DNA of 51,800 nucleotides from an uncultured Bacteroidota bacterium (GTDB taxonomy: Bacteria; Bacteroidota; Bacteroidia; Flavobacteriales; Flavobacteriaceae), in assembly GCA_902626585.1 (NCBI GenBank), contig CACOGA010000010.1:1-51800 (forward strand), in the 5' to 3' direction. A program made the translations under genes and the position numbers. This document shows positions 45,261 to 51,800 of the stretch, piece by piece. A model generated the notes under the pieces. That model was not told the origin of the DNA and did no database searches. It saw only the letters and a list, made by a program, of their open reading frames with translations. Every line of letters starts with the position of its first letter. The first letter of the stretch is position 1.

Positions 45261-45641
45261 GTGAAAAAAATTAATATAATATCTGTTCTTAAAAAATTTA
45301 AGACTCTATTGTTTGTTGTTTTTATAATTTTTCAAGCTTGCTCAAAAGATAGCATTGATGATGAAAATGAAAATTATAATAATGACTCCGAATATAATCT
45401 ATTATGGCAAAGTGGAACATCATATGAAACAACCATACAGCTGGGAGAAACAATAACCTGGACTTGGGGAGGTGGAACTCATAATCTCAGATCTACTGGC
45501 GGTGTTGAAACTTTTGATAGTGGTTACTCATCAACATATGGATTTACTTTTTCTCACACATTCACTGTTGTTGGTACAACTACCTATGTTTGCGATCCTC
45601 ATGAATCACATATGTATGGTACTGTTACAGTTATTGAGTAG
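45261..45641 (+). CDS. Cupredoxin (plastocyanin-like) lipoprotein
   Basis: A 126-residue lipoprotein (lipobox FQAC, Cys27) with one cupredoxin domain. The type 1 copper ligands are H74 (GTHNLR), C111, H114 and M118 (YVCDPHESHM), with an extra His117 near the site. The core (TWTWGGGTHNLRSTGGVE) is almost the same as in the divergent neighbour, so the two are recent paralogues sent to different places. The start is a GTG at 45261. It likely acts as a membrane-tethered electron carrier. Confidence 0.88.
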   Translation: MKKINIISVLKKFKTLLFVVFIIFQACSKDSIDDENENYNNDSEYNLLWQSGTSYETTIQLGETITWTWGGGTHNLRSTGGVETFDSGYSSTYGFTFSHTFTVVGTTTYVCDPHESHMYGTVTVIE

Positions 45642-45656
45642 AATTAATAATTCGAG

Positions 45657-46751
45657 CTATCTTGAGAAATTATATATAGCAAATGTTGCTAACCAATGCT
45701 CACCTCCATAACCACTTTCGAACATGATATTATAGCCTGCCTCTGAATGTTTTTTGGCAATTGCTAGTAAGAAATTTTTATCACTACTATTCTCTAATTT
45801 ATTGGCTATATCTTTCAAGGTCCATGATCGATGGAACATCAGCCCGATTAAATGTCCAATTCCAGGATCCGTAGGATCAAGAACCTCCGGAGGTGTAATA
45901 ATATTTCCAAAATTTGTTGAATCAAATGAGGTGAAAAATTTATATAACCAATCATTAAATTCTCTTTTTTCAAGAATTTGAGACATTAATGCTGCTTCAG
46001 CCAAACAAGGGGAAAGAAAATCTGTTCCAGATGGCTCATAGCTGACTGGGCAATTTGTATCTCCCTGAAAATTTTTTATACTATAGTCTTTTATCTTATC
46101 AAATAATAATTTATCATTTGCCACCCTTGAATATTCAATCATCAAAGAGAATGAAAATGCGGTATTGGCATGTGTACCTGGTCTAAGTGGCGTAGATAGT
46201 TTGTCTAAAAACAAAATGGTTCTTTCACTAAGAAGATCAACTAATGGTTTCATATTATTGGCCCACAATTGAGCTTTATCAAACTCCCACGAAAGTAGCT
46301 CTGAATACAATTTCATAAGCCATGCCCACCCGTAAGTCCTTTCAAATCCGTTTGCAAATTCATTTTTAAAAAACTCATATTCCTTTTCTAAGTTTTCCTT
46401 GTTGAGGTTTTTTTCAAGCTTTGATAAAATTATGTCTCTTTCAGAAATCTCAGGAAAATCTTTTAGAACTTTAACCATTGCCCAATGACCGTGAACAGCA
46501 GAGTGCCAATCCCAGCATCCATAGAATGAAGGGGTAAGCTCGTAATGTGGTTTTAACCAATTTTCACCTGTGTATCTATAACCTATTTTGTAGGGGTATT
46601 TTTGGTCAACACATTTTACAGAAAGTGAAACTAGCTCCTTAGATAATTTCTCATTTAACTTTATATTTTCAACTGTTTCAATATTACCTTCATTACAAGT
46701 TGTAAATAGTAAAACAAACAGCAAAAAAGTTAATTTTATTTTTGTAGGCAT
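45657..46751 (-). CDS. DUF2891 lipoprotein
   Basis: A 364-residue lipoprotein (lipobox FTTC). The body matches the DUF2891 pattern with PSFYGCWDWHSAVHGHW, FERTYGWAWLMKLYSELLSWE, RPGTHANTAFSFSL and SGTDFLSPCLAEAALM. The many Trp, His and aromatic residues and the helical hairpins suggest an (alpha/alpha) barrel like that of some sugar-active enzymes, but no activity is known to me. ATG start at 46751. It converges with the cupredoxin lipoprotein gene across 15 bases. Confidence 0.88.
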   Translation of the reverse strand: MPTKIKLTFLLFVLLFTTCNEGNIETVENIKLNEKLSKELVSLSVKCVDQKYPYKIGYRYTGENWLKPHYELTPSFYGCWDWHSAVHGHWAMVKVLKDFPEISERDIILSKLEKNLNKENLEKEYEFFKNEFANGFERTYGWAWLMKLYSELLSWEFDKAQLWANNMKPLVDLLSERTILFLDKLSTPLRPGTHANTAFSFSLMIEYSRVANDKLLFDKIKDYSIKNFQGDTNCPVSYEPSGTDFLSPCLAEAALMSQILEKREFNDWLYKFFTSFDSTNFGNIITPPEVLDPTDPGIGHLIGLMFHRSWTLKDIANKLENSSDKNFLLAIAKKHSEAGYNIMFESGYGGEHWLATFAIYNFSR

Positions 46752-46812
46752 TTGAATTATTTTTTAAAATTTCAAAAGAATTAAAATTTAATCTTTAGCA
46801 TAACACAAAAAT

Positions 46813-46843
46813 AAAAAACCCTCTCAATTAGAGAAGGTTTTTT
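46813..46843 (-). terminator. Intrinsic terminator of tRNA-Asp
   Basis: The hairpin pairs AACC and TCTC with GAGA and GGTT across loop AATTA with one mismatch, flanked by six A/T pairs on each side. On the minus strand it starts 2 bases after the tRNA 3' end and closes with TTTTTT. It may work in both directions. Confidence 0.75.
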
Positions 46844-46844
46844 G

Positions 46845-46918
46845 CGGTCTGGACGGGACTCGAACCCGCGACCCCATGCGTGACAGGCATGTATTCTAAC
46901 CAACTGAACTACCAGACC
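46845..46918 (-). tRNA. tRNA-Asp (anticodon GTC)
   Basis: A 74-base tRNA on the minus strand. Acceptor GGTCTGG pairs with CCAGACC. Anticodon stem CATGC/GCATG holds the loop CTGTCAC, giving anticodon GTC. The T-arm is CGGGTTCGAGTCCCG. No CCA is encoded. Confidence 0.96.
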
Positions 46919-46931
46919 TTTTTAGCGTGAG

Positions 46932-46962
46932 CAAATATACATTTGATTTTGATTAGAACAAA
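46932..46962 (-). promoter_or_regulatory. Promoter of tRNA-Asp
   Basis: On the minus strand TTTG (-33) is followed by exactly 19 bases and TATATTTG (-7), a full match to the Bacteroidota TTTG-N19-TAnnTTTG promoter. The -7 box ends 13 bases before the mature tRNA 5' end. Confidence 0.7.
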
Positions 46963-46988
46963 TATTTTCTTTTAAATAAATTATGAAC

Positions 46989-47960
46989 TTAGTACTCAGG
47001 ACAACCAAAACAATCTTTGTTGTTTAAGAAGTCATATGTTATAGAAAATTCAGAAATACCTCCATCCCCTCCAATTTTACTTAAATTAAAGTCATATGAA
47101 TATCCAAATTTAAATCCTTCCCAAGCCATACCAATTATAGGATTTATTGATGTTACAAAATGGCTTTCATCAGACGTCTGAATAGGGTTAGTTGTTGCGG
47201 TAAGTGCAAATGAGAACCTGTCAAAAACATATTGAAAACCAAGGTCAAATCTGTCATACTTAGCTTGCTTCATAAAATTTGTAATGAAATAAACACTACT
47301 GTCGCTATTGTATTCTAAGACAGGTAATTCAAGGGAGGCATGTACTGATACGAATATATCCAATGGTATATCTCCTTGGGCAACCATTGACACATTTGGC
47401 CTGTTTAGATGTCTTAAAGTTACTCCTATCCAATGATTATCACTATTAAATAAAAAAGAGGCTCCAATATCCACATATCTTGCATTCTCACCTAGTACTA
47501 TTGGATCAAATGTGTTAGAATTGATTATATTTTGAAATATGTTAATTTGATCTTCAAATAGTAAATTATCAAAACCAAAGTCTTTTGTTGCAAAACCAAA
47601 AGTTACACTAGGCCTAAAATCCCAGTCATAATTTAGTTGTACTTTATACATCCAACTTAAATTTAATTGCTTCAGTGAATAATTAGTAAATGTCTCCTGA
47701 TGATTCATAAGACTGATTCCTACACCACTGTTTAAATCCGGATACCAGTCATCAAAATATAAATATTGAGAATTAAGATTAAAATCAAAACCTGACCATT
47801 GCTGGTTTTTGTAAAGTAAGCCAGCTTTAGTAGTTTCATAGTATCCAGAAAAAGATGGATTAATACTTTCCGGAACCATAAATGATTGAGTAAAAGCGGG
47901 ATCCTGTGAATATGACTTCACTGAAAAAATAATTGCTAATATTAAGATAATTCTCTTCAT
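46989..47960 (-). CDS. PorP/SprF-family type IX secretion membrane protein
   Basis: A 323-residue outer-membrane protein. The signal peptide ends near SYSQ, followed by DPAFTQSFMVPESINPSFSGYY, the usual PorP/SprF opening. GLLYKNQQWSGF and the repeated beta strands are typical of the family. These proteins act with type B T9SS cargo, and a large type B adhesin lies just upstream, 9 bases away in the same transcript. SprF/SprB of Flavobacterium johnsoniae is the closest model. It likely helps attach or export that adhesin. Confidence 0.92.
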   Translation of the reverse strand: MKRIILILAIIFSVKSYSQDPAFTQSFMVPESINPSFSGYYETTKAGLLYKNQQWSGFDFNLNSQYLYFDDWYPDLNSGVGISLMNHQETFTNYSLKQLNLSWMYKVQLNYDWDFRPSVTFGFATKDFGFDNLLFEDQINIFQNIINSNTFDPIVLGENARYVDIGASFLFNSDNHWIGVTLRHLNRPNVSMVAQGDIPLDIFVSVHASLELPVLEYNSDSSVYFITNFMKQAKYDRFDLGFQYVFDRFSFALTATTNPIQTSDESHFVTSINPIIGMAWEGFKFGYSYDFNLSKIGGDGGISEFSITYDFLNNKDCFGCPEY

Positions 47961-47969
47961 AAATAATTT

Positions 47970-50900
47970 TTATCTCAGTAATACAAAAACTCCTCTTAAA
48001 TTAATTTCTTCGTTATAAATTGTAGTTCCATTAACCACAATTAAATAATTACCATTTTCTGCTAATTTACCATTAAGAGTTCCATCCCAACCATTCAGCT
48101 CAAGATTATTCTCGTAGTAAATTAAGGAACCAAAAGTATCATAAATACTCATTTCAATATTGTTGACACATGCATAAACTGGCCTAATAGTATCATTCAT
48201 ACCATCACCATTTGGTGAGAAAGCATTCGGGAGTACAATATCATATCCATCTGTAATTTCAATTTCAACCGTATTAACTTCAACACACCCATAGTTATAT
48301 TCGACAGTTTGTGTTACAGTGTATGCTCCTGAATTTAGATATTGATGAGTAACTACATCTCCAGAAACTAATGCACTTCCATCTCCAAAGTCCCATATTA
48401 CATTTGTGTAATCACCTGAAGACGTATTAAAAAAGCTTAGTTCGTTATAAATACTTACTCCACAATCGATATTTCCGTTACTATCATAATCAAAGGATGC
48501 TTCTCCTAATTCATCAAAATCTATTAAAATATCGGTACTAACCTGACAACCATATTGATCCGTTACAAGAACATTGTATAATCCATTTTGATAAGCAGTC
48601 ATAAATGTATTATCATTTATACTTACAGAACCACCTGACCAATTTACCGTATATGGTCCAAGACCACCTGAAATTGTAATTCTATTTTCTTGTGTTACAA
48701 GATTATTTTCACAGAAAGGAACAATTTCTGTATCCAACTGAACTATTAAATCTTCTTGTCTAAATATGTTAAATGTTTCAGAAATAGCGATACAACCTTC
48801 ACTATCTGTAACTGTAACACTGTAATCTCCCGGACCTATATTATTTAAATCCTCGGTTATTGCTCCATTACTCCAAAGGAAATCATAAACACCTGAACCA
48901 CCTGTAACTGTAATATTTATATTTCCACTATTAGGATCATTACAATCAATTGCATCGACCGTGGTTGCAGTAATTTCTATTTCACTTAGGACACTGATAC
49001 TAAATGTTTGAGGGTCACCAATACATACAACCCCATTATTTTCATAAGTTGGAGTTACGGTTATTGTTGCTACTTCAGTGATTGGATTTAGATTTATAGC
49101 TGTAAATGATGGAATGTCTCCATTTCCTGATGAAGAGAGTCCAATTGAAGTATTATCATTAGTCCAATTATAAGTAGTATTACCATCCGTATTAGGTGTT
49201 GTAAACTCAATAATGGATGATATTTCATTATTACATAATACAATATCATCTACATTATCCATCTCTGGGGAAGGATTAACCATTATAGTAAATGTCTCTG
49301 CATTACCATCACAAATAATTCCGTTATTTTCATAGCTTGGAGTAACCGTTATTGTCGCACTTATTGTTGACTGAGTTGAGTTTGTCACCTGGAAACTAGG
49401 TATTCCTCCTTCTCCAGACGCAGCTAATCCAATAGCAATATTATTGTTCGTCCAATTAAACGATGTCAAACCATCAGTATTTGCCGTGGTAAAAGAATAT
49501 ACTGGTGTGAATTCACCATCACACAAAATTGTGTTATAGTTTGTAACATCATTAACCTGAGCTGAAGGATTTACGATTATTGTAAATTGTTCTGAATTAC
49601 CTGAACAAATTACTCCGTTGTTAGTATAAGTTGGAGTTACCGTGATAGTAGCTGATTGAGCACTAGTTGATGTATTAACTACAGAGAATGAGCCGATATC
49701 ACCTGTGCCTACAGAAGCAAGACCTATAGATGTATTTGTATTAGTCCAATTATATTCTGTAACACCATCCGTATTAAGAGTTGTAAATTGAATTGGATCT
49801 GTTAACTCTCCGTCACACAAAATTTGATTATCAACAGAATTAACCTGAGCACCAGGATTTACAGTTAGAACAAATGTTTCTGAAGGCCCAGTACACTCTA
49901 CTCCATTATTTGTATAAGTAGGTGTAACCGTTATTATAGCATTTTGAGAATTCGCAGCATCATTTAAAACTTCAAAACTTGGAATATTTCCAACTCCACT
50001 ATCAGCTAAACCAATTAGTGGATTGGTATTAGTCCATTCATATGTAGTTGTTCCATCCGTGTTTATTGTTGTGAATTCAATCGGAGCAGTTACTTCTCCT
50101 TCACATAAATCTTGATCATCGATTGCATTAACTTGTGCAGTTGGATTTACAGTAATTGTAAATGTTTCAGTCAGTCCTTCACAGCTAACACCTCCATTAC
50201 TGTATACCGGAGTAACGACAAATGTGGCTGTTTGGGATTCTGATGTGTCATTGGTTACAACAAAACTACCAATATCACCTGTACCACCTGCGATTGGCAA
50301 TCCAATTGTTGTATTGTCATTTGTCCAATTATAGGTTGTAGCTCCATCAGTATTTGTGCTTGTAAATAAAATTGAATCAGTTGATTCACCATTACATAAA
50401 ACTTGATCAACAACTGCGTCCACTTGAGCTGTTGGGTTAACCGTTATTGAAAAAGTTTCTGAAGGTCCATCACAACTAATTCCATTATTTGTATATGTTG
50501 GAGTTACAGTTATGTTTGAGACGATAGCATTATTGAATGAGTTAGACACAGTAAATGCTGAAATATTTCCGTTTCCTGATGCAGCTAAGCCAGTAGTTGT
50601 ATTATCATTGGTCCATGAATAAGTTGTTACACCGTCTGTATTTACTGTACTAAATGATACTGCTTCAGATGTGTCTCCACTACATAAAATTTGATTAGAG
50701 ATTTGTTCAACTTGAGCAGTTGGATTAACCGTAATTGTAAATGTTTCTGATGGCCCATCACAACTAATTCCATTATTTGTATATATTGGAGTTACGGTTA
50801 TGTTTGAAACAATTGATGCAAATGAAGTATTTACTGAAGCAAATGATGGTATATTTCCATCACCACTAGCTGCTAATCCAATATTTGTATTATCATTTGT

Positions 50901-51800
50901 CCAAGAATACGTTGTTAAACCGTCTGTATTTTCAGTAACAAAAACTACTTCATCTGTAATATCCTCATCACAATATACCAAGTCTGTAATTGATTCAACT
51001 TGAGCAGTTGGATTAACCGTAATTGTAAATGTTTCTGATTCACCAGTGTTACTAACACCGCCACTTTCAAATGTTGGAGTTACAACAATGTTTGCAACTT
51101 GTGTTTGATTTGATGAATTCAGAACCGTAAATGCAGAAACAGTACCATTTCCATTAGAGGCCAAACCAATTGATGTATTGTCATTTGTCCAAGAATAGGT
51201 AGTTGTACCACCCGTATTTTGAGTAGTAAATACTATTGGATCAACAACATCTTCATCACAGAAAACTAAACTATCAATAGGATCAATTTGAGCAGTTGGA
51301 TTTACAGTTATTATAAAGGTGTCGGTTGGGCCAGAATTACTATTTCCTCCATTTTCAAATGTTGGAGTAACCACCACGGTGGTAGTAATTGGACTAGTCC
51401 CTGTATTCACAGCAGTAAAGCCTATATCACTAGAGCCTGTATTGGTCAATCCAGTGGTTGGATCAGTATTAGTCCAGGTATAAGTTGATGTACCACCTGT
51501 ATTTATTGTTGAGAATGGTATATCAACATTATCGCCGTCAGTAACTACCATATCAACTGTTGGGTTTACTTGTGCTGTTGGATTAACCGTGATTTCAAAA
51601 GGAGTAGCTGGCCCTGTACAACTAACTCCTCCATTTTCAAATGTTGGAGTTACAGTAATTGTAGCAATAACAGGACTTGTACCTGTATTAATTGCTGTAA
51701 AGGCAGGAATATTTCCACTACCTGATGCAGCTAATCCTATTGAAGTTAAATCATTTGTCCAACTAAATGTTGTAGTTCCGTTTATATTAGCAGTTGAGAA
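47970..51800 (-). CDS. Giant repeat adhesin with type B T9SS sorting domain, 5' end outside the window
   Basis: About 1277 residues are visible, and the frame stays open to the window edge, so the ATG at 51551 is internal. At least nine full tandem repeats of 96 residues carry TYSWTNDN, VTPTYTNNG and TFTITVNPTAQV, a PKD-like surface-repeat fold. They are followed by a SprB-type repeat (GSGVYDFLWSNGAITEDL), a PKD domain (VIWDFGDGSAL) and the CHU_C gliding-associated C-terminal domain (LPNAFSPNGDGMNDTI, ending LRGVFVLLR). It should be a secreted surface adhesin, with the PorP/SprF-like protein as partner. Confidence 0.93.
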   Translation of the reverse strand, partial: FSTANINGTTTFSWTNDLTSIGLAASGSGNIPAFTAINTGTSPVIATITVTPTFENGGVSCTGPATPFEITVNPTAQVNPTVDMVVTDGDNVDIPFSTINTGGTSTYTWTNTDPTTGLTNTGSSDIGFTAVNTGTSPITTTVVVTPTFENGGNSNSGPTDTFIITVNPTAQIDPIDSLVFCDEDVVDPIVFTTQNTGGTTTYSWTNDNTSIGLASNGNGTVSAFTVLNSSNQTQVANIVVTPTFESGGVSNTGESETFTITVNPTAQVESITDLVYCDEDITDEVVFVTENTDGLTTYSWTNDNTNIGLAASGDGNIPSFASVNTSFASIVSNITVTPIYTNNGISCDGPSETFTITVNPTAQVEQISNQILCSGDTSEAVSFSTVNTDGVTTYSWTNDNTTTGLAASGNGNISAFTVSNSFNNAIVSNITVTPTYTNNGISCDGPSETFSITVNPTAQVDAVVDQVLCNGESTDSILFTSTNTDGATTYNWTNDNTTIGLPIAGGTGDIGSFVVTNDTSESQTATFVVTPVYSNGGVSCEGLTETFTITVNPTAQVNAIDDQDLCEGEVTAPIEFTTINTDGTTTYEWTNTNPLIGLADSGVGNIPSFEVLNDAANSQNAIITVTPTYTNNGVECTGPSETFVLTVNPGAQVNSVDNQILCDGELTDPIQFTTLNTDGVTEYNWTNTNTSIGLASVGTGDIGSFSVVNTSTSAQSATITVTPTYTNNGVICSGNSEQFTIIVNPSAQVNDVTNYNTILCDGEFTPVYSFTTANTDGLTSFNWTNNNIAIGLAASGEGGIPSFQVTNSTQSTISATITVTPSYENNGIICDGNAETFTIMVNPSPEMDNVDDIVLCNNEISSIIEFTTPNTDGNTTYNWTNDNTSIGLSSSGNGDIPSFTAINLNPITEVATITVTPTYENNGVVCIGDPQTFSISVLSEIEITATTVDAIDCNDPNSGNINITVTGGSGVYDFLWSNGAITEDLNNIGPGDYSVTVTDSEGCIAISETFNIFRQEDLIVQLDTEIVPFCENNLVTQENRITISGGLGPYTVNWSGGSVSINDNTFMTAYQNGLYNVLVTDQYGCQVSTDILIDFDELGEASFDYDSNGNIDCGVSIYNELSFFNTSSGDYTNVIWDFGDGSALVSGDVVTHQYLNSGAYTVTQTVEYNYGCVEVNTVEIEITDGYDIVLPNAFSPNGDGMNDTIRPVYACVNNIEMSIYDTFGSLIYYENNLELNGWDGTLNGKLAENGNYLIVVNGTTIYNEEINLRGVFVLLR
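48985..51800 (-). repeat. Tandem 288-base coding repeats of the adhesin
   Basis: The codons for NPTAQV recur at about 50428, 50716, 51004 and 51292, with a period of 288 bases (96 residues). One 282-base spacing follows at 51574. Similarity is high in the window-edge half and falls toward the gene's 3' end. The array continues beyond the window. Confidence 0.88.

Noticed and set aside
48985-51800. Regular repeats that could suggest CRISPR or satellite DNA
   Set aside because: The 288-base period is a multiple of three, stays in one open frame and encodes a conserved 96-residue domain. There are no short identical repeats with unique spacers.

Overview
The window looks like the chromosome of a marine, AT-rich member of the Flavobacteriaceae (Bacteroidota). 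The evidence is a SusC/SusD polysaccharide utilisation locus, type IX secretion sorting domains (types A and B), a PorP/SprF-like protein beside a gliding-type adhesin, a mevalonate-pathway pair next to a UbiA-type geranylgeranyltransferase, many Bacteroidota-style lipoboxes, and -7 boxes of the TAnnTTTG type with no visible Shine-Dalgarno sequences. Gene density is extreme. No gap over 300 bases lacks a gene, and four convergent gene pairs interlock by exactly 4 bases at their stop codons. I see no dedicated transcription regulator, insertion sequence, phage gene or CRISPR array.

Layout. 1-8759: acyl-CoA dehydrogenase (cut by the window edge), metG, LD-carboxypeptidase, mfd, fbp and a GNAT acetyltransferase. 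8756-15844: a continuous minus-strand housekeeping run, in transcription order prs, rplY, pth, ribF, serS, rsmA/ksgA, mgtE, arsC. 15960-19052: two tRNA-Leu genes (CAA and TAG) bracketing a mevalonate/lipid trio (ubiA-like, mevalonate kinase, diphosphomevalonate decarboxylase). 19160-28626: a catabolic island, made of a three-domain kinase/M23/phospho-lyase fusion facing a tight five-gene operon that holds all four steps from trans-4-hydroxy-L-proline to 2-oxoglutarate plus a DUF885 lipoprotein peptidase. 28680-31401: hemW, ruvC, a small lipoprotein and a DUF456 membrane protein. 31431-41937: a laminarin-type PUL (susC, susD, two surface lipoproteins, GH16, GH3). 42111-46751: an SDR reductase, YceI and DUF5777 proteins, a divergent pair of cupredoxins and a DUF2891 lipoprotein. 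46845-51800: tRNA-Asp, a PorP/SprF-like protein and the 3' part of a giant repeat adhesin with a type B T9SS signal.

The most interesting unit is the 19160-28626 island. The fusion resembles hydroxylysine kinase joined to a phospho-lyase of the PHYKPL/ETNPPL family, and it sits next to a complete hydroxyproline pathway. Hydroxyproline and hydroxylysine are the two hallmark modified residues of collagen, so I infer a collagen (or similar hydroxylated protein) amino-acid salvage system. A second theme is relaxed start-codon use. Several housekeeping genes start with TTG or GTG, and for mgtE and hemW the only starts that keep the full conserved N-terminus are ATT (or CTG) and ATA.
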